Source: Pseudomonadales bacterium
Lineage (GTDB): Bacteria > Pseudomonadota > Gammaproteobacteria > Pseudomonadales > Porticoccaceae
Direction: 5' to 3'
DNA length: 64,000 nucleotides
NCBI GenBank assembly: GCA_024234435.1
Contig: JACKOF010000003.1
Span: forward strand, 124,001 to 188,000
Of the stretch, positions 48,078 to 56,481 are shown piece after piece. A program made the position numbers and the translations under genes. Numbering within the stretch: position 1 is the stretch's first letter; each line of letters starts with the position of its first letter. Under the pieces are notes generated by a model. The model worked only from the letters and a program-made list of their open reading frames with translations. It did not search any database and was not told the DNA's origin.

Positions 48078-48905
48078 ATGAGCTGTTCCTCTTCTTCCGC
48101 TTCGGCAACTCACCCTGAACAACACGATGATCCAATAACGATTGATGAAGTCAGTGTCAATGGTGTCACTATCACACCGGAAGAGATTGCCCGCGAAGTG
48201 CAGTACCATCCAGCCAACTCGCCGGAAGAAGGTGTGCAGGCTGCAGCAGAGGCACTGGTCATACACCAACTGCTGATTCAGAAAGCCAGAGAACTCGGGC
48301 TGTGGTCAAATGATTGCTCTGAAGAAGATGTCATCAGCAAACTGCTACAACAACAGGCAGTGGCGCCTCAGGCAAGTGAAGCCGAGTGTGAGCGCTATTT
48401 TACCGCCAACCGCAACACCTTTTGCACCTCACCACTAATGGAGGTGAGTCATATCCTGATCAGTGCTGCCCCCGAAGATTTTCAGCAGCGCGACCAGGCC
48501 AAACAACAAGCCCGACAACTGATTGAAACACTGCAGCAGTCACCCGAACAATTTGTAGCACTGGCAAAGGAATTCTCAGACTGCCCATCCAGGGAAACCG
48601 ATGGCAATCTGGGGCAGCTTTCGTCCGGACAAACGACCCCTGAGTTTGAACAGCAGGTTTTTCCGCTCGGTAAAGGCCTGGCAAAACATCCGATTGAAAC
48701 ACGCTACGGTTTTCATGTCGTTCTTGTTCACCAGAAAATTGAGGGCAACCCCTTACCCTACGAACAGGTAAAAGATCGCATTGCCGAATACCTGAATGAA
48801 GCCAGTCAGCGCAAAACCATCAGTCAGTACATCCATATTCTGATTAGCGAAGCAACGATCGAAGGTATCAATATGGGTATTGAAGGGTCACCACTGCTGC
48901 AATAA
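48078..48905 (+). CDS. PpiC-type peptidyl-prolyl cis-trans isomerase
   Basis: 275-aa NifM/PpiC-like protein. N-terminal helical domain (about 20-110), then a parvulin domain with EVSHILI, EFSDCPSRETDGNLGQLSSGQ (split motif) and HPIETRYGFHVV. No signal peptide, so cytoplasmic. The same gene follows narI in Pseudomonas. It probably helps fold a Nar subunit, as NifM does for nitrogenase, but that role is inferred from position. Confidence 0.92.
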   Translation: MSCSSSSASATHPEQHDDPITIDEVSVNGVTITPEEIAREVQYHPANSPEEGVQAAAEALVIHQLLIQKARELGLWSNDCSEEDVISKLLQQQAVAPQASEAECERYFTANRNTFCTSPLMEVSHILISAAPEDFQQRDQAKQQARQLIETLQQSPEQFVALAKEFSDCPSRETDGNLGQLSSGQTTPEFEQQVFPLGKGLAKHPIETRYGFHVVLVHQKIEGNPLPYEQVKDRIAEYLNEASQRKTISQYIHILISEATIEGINMGIEGSPLLQ

Positions 48906-49057
48906 ACAGTTGTATAAAACAAATACTTACCCGAAATATTGCTGAAGCGTTACAGTTAGAAACAGATCTGCCTACTGAACTGCTAAAAATTTCTTATTGC
49001 GTGTTTTTTTATTCCATAAAGGGATAGAATGCTTCCCAGTAGCAAGGGAGCCTCTTT

Positions 49058-49816
49058 ATGACCAGCAAAAATTGCGTAAGCATGCCAGGCCTTAACTGTG
49101 GCGATTGCAGAATGAATGCCCTGTGCCTGCCTCTGTCATTAAAAGAGAGTGAAATTGGTCAGCTGGACAATATTGTCAAACGTGGCCGTCCTCTCCAGAA
49201 AGACGAGCACGTTTACCGCACCGGTGAAGCATTTTCTGCCATTTACGCTGTTCGCAGTGGTACAGTAAAAACTTATGCCACCAGCAGCGGCGGACAGGAA
49301 CAGGTCACCGGGTTCCATTTACCGGGCGAAATTTTTGGTATGGATGGTATCGGCAAAAATCGCCATACCAATTCAGCTATTGCGCTGGGCACTGCGGCTA
49401 TCTGTGAAATTCCCTTCGAGCAACTGACCGACCTCAGCAGCACTATCCCCTCACTGCAAAAGCGTTTTATCCACTTGATGGGAATGGAAATTTCCAACGA
49501 TCAGGAGCTGATCAATTTGCTCAGCAAGAAAGGCGCAGAAGAGCGTGTGGCAACCTTGCTTATCAATATATCCAACCGCCATCAGGCCCGTCAGCTATCG
49601 CCAACGCACTTCCTCCTGCCCATGTCACGATCCGATATTGGCAATTACCTCGGCCTGACACTGGAAACTGTCAGCCGCGTATTCAGCCGTTTGCAAAAGT
49701 CAGACATTCTGAGGGTGGATAAAAAGGAAATTGAAATCCTCAACATGGATGCTCTCAAGGCACTAACGGCCACTTGCGGCCCAGACAGCGAGGACGCCAA
49801 CGAAAAGGCGAGTTGA
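49058..49816 (+). CDS. anr: FNR/Anr-type oxygen-responsive regulator
   Basis: 252-aa CRP/FNR protein. C14, C17 and C23 (NCGDCRMNALC) with C116 (AAICEIPF) match the four [4Fe-4S] ligands that sense oxygen. The DNA-binding helix SRSDIGNYLGLTLETVSRVFSRL has the FNR-specific E-x2-SR, so it should recognise TTGAT-N4-ATCAA, as seen upstream of narK. Ribosome-binding site AAGGGAG. Convergent with the porin gene, with a terminator between. Confidence 0.95.
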   Translation: MTSKNCVSMPGLNCGDCRMNALCLPLSLKESEIGQLDNIVKRGRPLQKDEHVYRTGEAFSAIYAVRSGTVKTYATSSGGQEQVTGFHLPGEIFGMDGIGKNRHTNSAIALGTAAICEIPFEQLTDLSSTIPSLQKRFIHLMGMEISNDQELINLLSKKGAEERVATLLINISNRHQARQLSPTHFLLPMSRSDIGNYLGLTLETVSRVFSRLQKSDILRVDKKEIEILNMDALKALTATCGPDSEDANEKAS

Positions 49817-49879
49817 CGCTGAAGGTTCCCTTCGGTCACGGGTCAGACTCAGCGCAGCAACCCAACTCAATCTAATAAA

Positions 49880-49912
49880 GAAAAGCCGCATAGCAGTGCT
49901 ATGCAGCTTTTT
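49880..49912. terminator. Bidirectional terminator between anr and porin
   Basis: GCATAGCA and TGCTATGC form the stem, extended by AAAAGC/GCTTTT, with A-run on the left and T-run on the right. It serves the convergent anr and porin genes. Confidence 0.85.
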
Positions 49913-49932
49913 GCTTGCTCTCAAGCCAGGTA

Positions 49933-51189
49933 TCAGAAATCTACCTGAACCTGCAGCCACAGTTTGTCAGTGTCTGTGCTGAAATCATCAGCATCATAAC
50001 TGGCATATTTCACCATCAAACCGACGTTTTTGTTAAGTTGTTTGGCAATAACCACATCAACTTCGTCACCGTAGTTCATATTGCCATCCTCAGCGTCAAA
50101 GTCATGATAAATCACACCAACCTTGGTGCCGAAAACATTGGTGAAGACCGAAACATAGCTGTCTTCGATACCATTGGCAGGCGTTACCAGGAACTTATCC
50201 GCAAACCCCTGAAACTTGTGCAGGGTTGCCAGTGGTGTCGAGAAGCTCACACCGTCGTCAGACTCCAGTACTTCCTGCCCTACTTTGGCAGTTACGCCTG
50301 CAGCCTGAATACCTAACTCAACGGTGTAGTAGTCAGCATCATAGCTGGCAGGATTATCGGCATAATCAGATTGTGTCGCATACTCAAGAGTATAGAGGAA
50401 CTTGGTTTTGTCCCCCTGAGAACCATCGAGCCTGACACCATAGGTCTTGCTGGAAATGGCCGCCGCATCTTCGACATCAAGCAGATAAAGATAACCGGAC
50501 AGGGTACCAATGCCGAGCCCTTTGTAACCAACATTGAAGATATTGGCATTGCTCTCCAGTTTGACATCTGCCGCAGGCGTTCCTGCACGGCCTTCATCAG
50601 GCCCAAAGATACGGTTCACATTATCGACATGCGCATACACAAACGTGGTGTCCGGCAAGGAGGTGTTGACAATGGTAACGCCATCATAAGTCTGCTCATT
50701 TTGACGCCAGCCCACACCACCAACAAAACGCTGGTTATCCAGGTTGATCCGTTGACGTCCGTATTTAATGGTCGTGTCACTGAAGCCACTGTAGGCAATC
50801 CAGGCCTGGTTGAGGGCGGTACCTTCCGGGTCAGCCACTACCGCATGATCCGTGTTGGTGCCGTGCAGATCATCATAGTTTTCACCACCGATGACCGTTA
50901 CATCGTCAACTTCGATCTGCGCCTGCCAGTCGTTGTACTTCTTGGTGGTGTAGGTGAGACGGGATTTTAAGGTTGAAGCATGCGCTTCTTCAGGTCTCGC
51001 GTCATCATCGACATCTTCATAGCGATAGCGAAAACTTAACTTGACATCGCCTCCAGTAATTGCATCACTCAGGGTGTTGCCCTGCTGGCCGTGGCCATCT
51101 GCAAAAGATACTGCCGAGGCCCCAAGCGCGACTGCCGCAACTGCTGCAGCGAGTTTGCTTTTGGACAGTTTCTGCTTAGATCGTTTCAT
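49933..51189 (-). CDS. Outer-membrane porin
   Basis: 418 aa with signal peptide (MKRSKQKLSKSKLAAAVAAVALGASAVSFA, read as a basic start and hydrophobic core) and a C-terminal aromatic ending LWLQVQVDF typical of beta-barrels. Alternating strands such as KLSFRYRYEDV, SRLTYTTKKYNDWQAQIEVDDV and TTIKYGRQRINLDNQRFVGGVGW support a barrel of 16 to 18 strands. The RQRINLDNQRFVG block resembles alginate-export-like/OprP-like porins. Lying between anr and moaA with FNR and NarL sites upstream, it may admit nitrate. Confidence 0.82.
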   Translation of the reverse strand: MKRSKQKLSKSKLAAAVAAVALGASAVSFADGHGQQGNTLSDAITGGDVKLSFRYRYEDVDDDARPEEAHASTLKSRLTYTTKKYNDWQAQIEVDDVTVIGGENYDDLHGTNTDHAVVADPEGTALNQAWIAYSGFSDTTIKYGRQRINLDNQRFVGGVGWRQNEQTYDGVTIVNTSLPDTTFVYAHVDNVNRIFGPDEGRAGTPAADVKLESNANIFNVGYKGLGIGTLSGYLYLLDVEDAAAISSKTYGVRLDGSQGDKTKFLYTLEYATQSDYADNPASYDADYYTVELGIQAAGVTAKVGQEVLESDDGVSFSTPLATLHKFQGFADKFLVTPANGIEDSYVSVFTNVFGTKVGVIYHDFDAEDGNMNYGDEVDVVIAKQLNKNVGLMVKYASYDADDFSTDTDKLWLQVQVDF

Positions 51190-51246
51190 GATTGTACTCC
51201 CGTTTGATAAATAACACTTTCAACTTATACATCAGCAGTAAAAAAC

Positions 51247-51262
51247 TACCACTTTAGTATTA
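51247..51262. promoter_or_regulatory. NarL-like 7-2-7 site between porin and moaA
   Basis: TACCACT-TT-AGTATTA: first heptamer perfect, second 6 of 7. It lies 58 to 73 nt upstream of the porin ATG. Confidence 0.55.
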
Positions 51263-51326
51263 ACCTTTTGATATAAAAGGTTTTTCTCTCTCCACACCCA
51301 ATGTAACACTAGCCAGAATATTCATC

Positions 51327-51340
51327 TTGACCTGTGTCAA
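51327..51340. promoter_or_regulatory. FNR/Dnr-like palindrome upstream of moaA
   Basis: TTGACCTGTGTCAA is a perfect palindrome in its halves and matches TTGAT-N4-ATCAA at 8 of 10 bases. The centre is 89 nt upstream of the moaA start and 144 nt from the porin. Confidence 0.65.
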
Positions 51341-51422
51341 CTTCTCTATTTTTTTCCACTATCGGCAACATTTTTCTGTTACATTTACGCCATAAAGATA
51401 ATTAAGTAATCAGCACCCAACT

Positions 51423-52433
51423 TTGAAAACACCAACTGACAAAAAATCGGCACTGGTCGACCCCTTCGGGAGGGTCGTCAATTACGTGCGCATGTCCGTC
51501 ACTGACCGCTGTGATTTCCGCTGTATTTACTGTATGGCAGAAGACATGACCTTCCTGCCCAGGGAACGGCTCTTAACACTGGAAGAAATGGCTTTCCTTG
51601 GCCGGGCGTTTGTTGAACTGGGTGTTAACAAAATTCGACTGACTGGTGGTGAACCACTGGTCAGGCGCAATGTTATTTCATTGGTGCAAGATCTGGGTCA
51701 GCTCAACGGTTTGAATGAACTTCTGATCACTACCAATGGTTCGCAATTGCCCGATATGGCAAATCAGCTGGCAGACGCCGGTATTAACCGTATCAATGTG
51801 AGCCTTGATTCCCTGAAACCTGAACGCTTTAAATCACTTACCCGGACAGGCAAGCTGGAAAGGGTTTTAAAGGGGATAGAGTGCGCCCGGCAGGCTGGCA
51901 TTGAGAGAATCAAACTCAATGCCGTGATTGTACGAAACAAGAATGATGATGAAATCATCGACCTGATAAACTATGCCAGAGAACGGCATCTGGATATCAG
52001 CTTTATCGAAGAGATGCCACTCGGAGATATTGGCAGCCGTGACAGACTAAAGTCCATGGTTACCAGCCAGGAAATTCGCGACAAAATCAGCCAACACTAC
52101 AACCTGATCTCATCCGCCGAAACGTCTGCCGGACCTTCGCGCTACTATCGCATGCCGGACAGTGATATCCGTATCGGCTTTATCTCGCCAAACAGCCACA
52201 ATTTCTGCGAAAGCTGCAATCGCGTGCGGGTTACCTGTGAGGGCCGACTACTGCTTTGCCTGGGCAATGAGCACTCTTACGACCTGAAAACAGTTATGCG
52301 TCATCACCCCGGCGATATGGATATTCTCAAGAACACCATTATTGAGGCCATCACCCTGAAGCCGGAGCGCCATTACTTTCACGATGATGACAAGCCACAG
52401 ATTGTAAGATTCATGAACTCCACAGGTGGCTAA
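51423..52433 (+). CDS. moaA: GTP 3',8-cyclase MoaA
   Basis: Radical SAM enzyme, first step of molybdenum cofactor synthesis. 336 aa. N-terminal cluster C30-x3-C34-x2-C37 (CDFRCIYCM), TGGEPL, C-terminal cluster CESCNRVRVTCEGRLLLC and the essential C-terminal GG. The start is TTG at 51423; no ATG lies between the upstream in-frame TAA and the conserved LVDPFGR, and no clear Shine-Dalgarno is seen, so translation may be weak. In Pseudomonas a moaA copy sits downstream of narI-ppiC in the same way. Confidence 0.95.
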   Translation: MKTPTDKKSALVDPFGRVVNYVRMSVTDRCDFRCIYCMAEDMTFLPRERLLTLEEMAFLGRAFVELGVNKIRLTGGEPLVRRNVISLVQDLGQLNGLNELLITTNGSQLPDMANQLADAGINRINVSLDSLKPERFKSLTRTGKLERVLKGIECARQAGIERIKLNAVIVRNKNDDEIIDLINYARERHLDISFIEEMPLGDIGSRDRLKSMVTSQEIRDKISQHYNLISSAETSAGPSRYYRMPDSDIRIGFISPNSHNFCESCNRVRVTCEGRLLLCLGNEHSYDLKTVMRHHPGDMDILKNTIIEAITLKPERHYFHDDDKPQIVRFMNSTGG

Positions 52434-53191
52434 ATACCCGAAGAGCCCATGCAAACCGGGCAACCCTGCTTTCGCGTAATAGCAAAAGAATTCCATTGAT
52501 GGTGCTTGCCATCAAATATCTTCAACTGCCCGTTAATATCGCTAGTCATACCCAATAACAGCTTAATGGCCTCGAGAGCCTGCATGGAACCCAGAATTCC
52601 CAGTACGGGGCCAACTACCCCGCTGGTGCTGCAATTAAGAACGGGCTCTGCACCTCCTAGCGGATACAAGCACTCGTAACAGGGAGTCGTTGGCTGCCGA
52701 AAATCAAAAACCATCAAATGCCCTTCCCAGCGAATCGCAGCAGCAGCCACTAACGGCACACTGTTTTGCCGACAAACCCGGTTCACTGCCCGTCGGGTAT
52801 CCAGGTTATCACTGCAATCCAACACCAGATCGACTTCAGGCACATATTCAACCAGTTCGTCTTCGGTTAGCTGCTGGTCAATCACCTCCAGATCGACCAT
52901 GGGATTAAGCCCAGAAATTCGTTGCTCGGCCAGCTCCGCTTTCAGCTCGCCAACACCTTTCGTATCAAACATTATCTGGCGTTGCAGGTTGGTAACATCC
53001 AGACGATCACCATCAGCGATCAACAATTTCCCGACCCCGGCTGCCGCCAGATACATCGTTACCGGAGAGCCAAGACCACCCAGACCAATAACCAGCACTC
53101 TGGATTTTGCCAGTTTCTGTTGCCCCGCTTCGCCAATGTCATCCAGCAACAGGTGACGACTATAACGTTTGAGCTCTTCACTGCTGATCAT
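52430..53191 (-). CDS. moeB: Molybdopterin-synthase adenylyltransferase MoeB
   Basis: E1-like enzyme that adenylates the MoaD C-terminus. 253 aa. GLGGLGSPVTMYLAAAGVG binds ATP, DLVLDCSDNLDTR is conserved, and CYECLYP with CPVCMG form the zinc site. Its stop overlaps that of convergent moaA by 4 nt. moaD, moaE and moaC are not in the window. ThiF-type function is less likely given the moa/mob neighbours. Confidence 0.93.
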   Translation of the reverse strand: MISSEELKRYSRHLLLDDIGEAGQQKLAKSRVLVIGLGGLGSPVTMYLAAAGVGKLLIADGDRLDVTNLQRQIMFDTKGVGELKAELAEQRISGLNPMVDLEVIDQQLTEDELVEYVPEVDLVLDCSDNLDTRRAVNRVCRQNSVPLVAAAAIRWEGHLMVFDFRQPTTPCYECLYPLGGAEPVLNCSTSGVVGPVLGILGSMQALEAIKLLLGMTSDINGQLKIFDGKHHQWNSFAITRKQGCPVCMGSSGI

Positions 53192-53224
53192 AGGCTTCGC
53201 CTCCGGGTATAGCTGACACGGCCA

Positions 53225-53821
53225 TTACTGATTAACTCCCGCTGTTTTGCCCTGGCGCTCCAGCTGTTCCATTGCCTCCTGCCATTCCTTCGGTGTATTG
53301 GTATTAAACAATTGCTCCGTTTGCGCTACAGGAACTTCAAGATAGGGAACTTTTGATAACAGATTTCTGATTGAGAACACTTTTTTCCCGGCAGCGGGAT
53401 CCAGGGTTTCAAACAGGGCATTCAAATGTGCCATTAATGCCGCTGAAACCGGTAAATAAAGCGGTAAATAGCTGTTCTCGTAAAAAACAGCACAATGCTG
53501 TCTTCTACCTGTCTCCAGCAAATAGCGTAATGCCTGCGAATCGAGCAGCGGCATATCAACAGGAACAATTAACAGTTCATCACTTTGATGCCGTTGCAGA
53601 ATACTGTATATCCCCCCAACCGGCCCCGCTTCGGCAATCACATCGGCAACACCGCCATGTTCAACCTGCCCACTGTATACCGTGGGCAGCCCTAGCCGTT
53701 TAAGCTGGTCAGCGGTGTAATCCAGCATGCTCTGCTGATCTATTCGCTGCAAATGGGCTTTATCTTCTCCCATCCGGGATGAAAGGCCTCCAGCCAGCAC
53801 GACACCAAGGCATTCATTCAT
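53225..53821 (-). CDS. mobA: Molybdenum cofactor guanylyltransferase MobA
   Basis: Adds GMP to Mo-molybdopterin to give the bis-MGD cofactor needed by NarG and the oxidoreductase at 14162. 198 aa. GVVLAGGLSSRMGEDKAHLQ is the nucleotide-binding motif, split by its GG; LLIVPVDMPLL carries the Mg-binding Asp, and NTPKEW follows near the C-terminus. Upstream of moeB on the same strand. Confidence 0.96.
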   Translation of the reverse strand: MNECLGVVLAGGLSSRMGEDKAHLQRIDQQSMLDYTADQLKRLGLPTVYSGQVEHGGVADVIAEAGPVGGIYSILQRHQSDELLIVPVDMPLLDSQALRYLLETGRRQHCAVFYENSYLPLYLPVSAALMAHLNALFETLDPAAGKKVFSIRNLLSKVPYLEVPVAQTEQLFNTNTPKEWQEAMEQLERQGKTAGVNQ

Positions 53822-53833
53822 AAACTGTTCTCA

Positions 53834-54397
53834 TCATTCTTCGCGGCCTTCAGGTTTGGACTGCCTTAACAGTATGTAAGTAGCCCCACTGCCACCGTGC
53901 CGGGGTTGAGCTGTGTGAAACGCCATTACCTGATCAATCTCCTGTAACCAACGGTAAACACAGCTTTTCAGCAACGCTGGTTTCTCCCGGTATTCCCCAT
54001 GCCCATGAGTCACTACCGCCACTCTAATTCCCTCATCGACACAGGCATCGACAAACAGCAACAGCTGCTCACGCGACTGCTCTACAGTAAACCCGTGTAA
54101 ATCAAGATCGGCCTCTGGAGCAAATTTGCCCAAACGCAGCTTCTTGAATGCGCTGTGCTGTAAACCCGGGCGCATAAAGCTCAAGATGTCATGCGGTTTC
54201 ACTGCATCGATATATTCAACGGACGTCAAAGGATCAACCGTCTGCTCGGGCAGAAAGGCTTCAGCTCGTTTTCTTGCATCTTTTTTTCCGCGAAAATCGA
54301 TCTGTCGCTTTTGTTTGATGCGATCGGAAGCAGGCAACGGTTTCACGTCACTCATCTGTTCCCGGAAAAGCTTGAAGTCTTCATCTTGGTCATTCAT
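53834..54397 (-). CDS. Smr-domain protein, SmrA-like
   Basis: 187 aa. The C-terminal Smr domain shows LDLHGFTVEQSREQL, VTHGHGEYREKP and AQPRHGGSGATYILLR. The N-terminal part (DVKPLPASDRIKQK) and the length match E. coli SmrA (YdaL). SmrB relatives cut mRNA at collided ribosomes, but the role of SmrA is not settled. It is 12 nt upstream of mobA and may be co-transcribed. Confidence 0.9.
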   Translation of the reverse strand: MNDQDEDFKLFREQMSDVKPLPASDRIKQKRQIDFRGKKDARKRAEAFLPEQTVDPLTSVEYIDAVKPHDILSFMRPGLQHSAFKKLRLGKFAPEADLDLHGFTVEQSREQLLLFVDACVDEGIRVAVVTHGHGEYREKPALLKSCVYRWLQEIDQVMAFHTAQPRHGGSGATYILLRQSKPEGREE

Positions 54398-54597
54398 GGG
54401 TCGCCATTATAGCGCCTCAGAATTGATCGTCCTTAACAACTTTACGCCCTGTTACTCCACACCGTTAAATCTGACCGGAAGCGCTTTACCGGTAACGGAT
54501 TCAGAGGGTCAGGAACAAAGGCATCATGACTGACTGTCCAGATAAACGGCATATCCACCATTCAACATTCATTCTTGATAACCCGTTCCTTGAGAGT

Positions 54598-54633
54598 CTG
54601 GTCATCTTTCAGGGGCTAGTCGTCTTTCAGGGA
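54598..54633 (-). repeat. 18-bp tandem repeat across a stop codon
   Basis: Two 18-bp units (54598-54615 and 54616-54633) agree at 15 positions. In the coding unit the last codon is TAG, the stop of the gene at 54616-55104; in the second unit the same place is CAG and the frame continues 16 codons. Confidence 0.85.
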
Positions 54634-55104
54634 AAGGTGAGAAACATCTATGTCGCGTTCAACAAACGGCTTTTTATCGTCATCTGGCAATACATCGGCA
54701 CCGGGAGAGGCCACGCTCAGATGCTCAAGCGCTATCTCGGCAGGCGTGAACTCTCGCCGTTCATCCGGCGCCAATACATCGGCTCCGACAGGGGACAGCG
54801 TTAATTCATCTCCCCCCTGATCATCAGTCTGACTGCCTCCTTCTGAGACCGCATCCTCGACAACGGCGACTGCCTTAATTTCCACTACCGCACCAGCCTG
54901 TTCCAGTGCCTGTTGATACTGTGCTGCCTTTTGTGCATCCAGGTTTTTCTTCAATACCACGGGACGTCCGGAGAACAGTTGTTCAGCCCGCTCTTCATCA
55001 ACTTTAAAAAGAGCTGCAACCCGCTGTTTTACATCCGTTACCGTCTCTCCAAGCTGCACGTCTCCACGGAAAACAATTTCATAGGTCGTCTCTGCACCGC
55101 TCAT
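54616..55104 (-). CDS. Hypothetical acidic protein with C-terminal repeats
   Basis: 162 aa, function not recognised. Residues about 8-80 look like a folded alpha/beta domain (YEIVFRGDVQLGE, VKQRVAALFKVDEERAEQLFSG, LDAQKAAQYQQALEQAGA), a pattern seen at the N-terminus of several gammaproteobacterial proteins of unknown role. The C-terminal half is acidic and has two copies of a degenerate unit: GADVLAPDERREF...HLSV and GADVLPDDDKKPF...HLSL. No signal peptide or membrane segment. It lies alone between the smr gene and dgkA. Confidence 0.75.
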   Translation of the reverse strand: MSGAETTYEIVFRGDVQLGETVTDVKQRVAALFKVDEERAEQLFSGRPVVLKKNLDAQKAAQYQQALEQAGAVVEIKAVAVVEDAVSEGGSQTDDQGGDELTLSPVGADVLAPDERREFTPAEIALEHLSVASPGADVLPDDDKKPFVERDIDVSHLSLKDD

Positions 55105-55218
55105 GGTTCACCTCCTTTTGCGAATACTCTAACAAGCGACTGTGATCAAAAACAAGCCTGCCATATCGCAGCCAAATTGCCTTTGCATACATGTCTGCCA
55201 ACCGACCATTCAATCAAA

Positions 55219-55608
55219 CTATAGCAGCAGGATACAGCCCCAAGTCAGGAAGAAAAGTGATATTGATAACATGACAGCCGCCGCGCCCAGATCTTTGGCT
55301 CGCCCAGCCAGTTCATGTCGCTCGTCACTGATTCGATCTACGGTTGCCTCCACAGCGGAATTAAGCAGCTCGACAATCAATACAAACAATATCGACCCCA
55401 TCAGTAAAACAAGCTCAACAGCAGAGTCTGCTACAAAAATAGCAACGGGCAATAAGACAAGGGTACAGATCACTTCAATCCGGAAAGCTTCTTCGTGAAG
55501 AAAGCAGGCCTTCAGCCCCTGCAGGGCATAACCTGTTGCGCCCACCAGACGCCGCTTCAATACGGCCAGCCAGTTATCAGGCCGGTTCTTCAGCTCGTCC
55601 GAGCTCAC
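55219..55608 (-). CDS. dgkA: Diacylglycerol kinase
   Basis: 129-aa inner-membrane enzyme that phosphorylates diacylglycerol. Three hydrophobic helices; catalytic-region motif EAFRIEVICT, and ELLNSAVEATVDRI with AGRAKDLGAAAVML. It overlaps the end of cysE by 4 nt, an unusual partnership that indicates translational coupling. Confidence 0.95.
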   Translation of the reverse strand: MSSDELKNRPDNWLAVLKRRLVGATGYALQGLKACFLHEEAFRIEVICTLVLLPVAIFVADSAVELVLLMGSILFVLIVELLNSAVEATVDRISDERHELAGRAKDLGAAAVMLSISLFFLTWGCILLL

Positions 55609-56426
55609 TGGTTGAAGTCCTTCTGCATCGACACACCTGTATCATCGTCGATATGCTGATCCATGCCTCTGGCAGGCTCTGCCTCGCTTGGTTGCCCCAC
55701 GATTCTCGCCGGAACGCCAGCAACAGTTGTATGCGGTGGCACAGCATCCAGTACCAAACTACCAGCGCCAATTTTCGCACCTTCTCCCACTTCAATATTG
55801 CCGAGAATTTTCGCTCCGGCAGCAATCAAAACACCTGCGCGAATTTTAGGGTGCCGATCACCACAAGCCTTTCCGGTACCTCCCAGCGAAACACCGTGCA
55901 GCATGGAGACATTATCCTCAATCACTGTGGTCTCACCGATCACAACACCAGTGGCATGATCAATCATAATACCGCCCCCAATCCTGGCAGCCGGGTGGAT
56001 ATCAACAGCAAAAATTTCTGAAGCTCTATTCTGCAGATACATCGCCATTGCCTGCCTGCCCTGCAGCCACAACCAATGTGCTATCCGGTGAGTTTGCAGT
56101 GCCTGAAAGCCCTTAAAATAAAGTAGGGGCACGATAAAATGATTACAGGCAGGGTCCCGCTCCACATGCGCTTTGAGATCGTCTTCTGCTTGCGCCAGAA
56201 TAACCGGAGCGGCATTGATAACCTCAACAAAAAGCGGGTAAAGCACATCCCGGGGCAGCTGCGATGAGGCAAGCTGACCCGCCAATGTATGAGCCAGCGC
56301 CTCTCCCAGACTGTTATGATCCAGAACCTGAAGCTGGTAATAGGTCGCCATCACCGGTTCGGCAACAGCAATCTTTTTCGCTTCACTGCGAATAATTTGC
56401 CAGATATTTTCAACAACCTGATTCAT
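55605..56426 (-). CDS. cysE: Serine O-acetyltransferase CysE
   Basis: First step of cysteine synthesis from serine. 273 aa. N-terminal helical domain (VENIWQIIRSEAKKI) then left-handed beta-helix hexapeptides with HPAARIGGGIMIDHATGVVIGE, DRHPKIRAGVLIAAGAKILGNIEVGEGAKIGAGSLVL read in short repeats. The catalytic His lies in IDHATG. Its own upstream region is short; transcription runs into dgkA. Confidence 0.95.
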   Translation of the reverse strand: MNQVVENIWQIIRSEAKKIAVAEPVMATYYQLQVLDHNSLGEALAHTLAGQLASSQLPRDVLYPLFVEVINAAPVILAQAEDDLKAHVERDPACNHFIVPLLYFKGFQALQTHRIAHWLWLQGRQAMAMYLQNRASEIFAVDIHPAARIGGGIMIDHATGVVIGETTVIEDNVSMLHGVSLGGTGKACGDRHPKIRAGVLIAAGAKILGNIEVGEGAKIGAGSLVLDAVPPHTTVAGVPARIVGQPSEAEPARGMDQHIDDDTGVSMQKDFNQ

Positions 56427-56481
56427 GATTTTTCTGCTTTATTCGCTGTTTTTATTAACCGATTTTACTGAATAACACTTA

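Noticed and set aside
49025..49030. TAGAAT as -10 box of anr
   Set aside because: No acceptable -35 at 16 to 18 nt; only T-rich sequence is present, so the promoter call is too weak to list.
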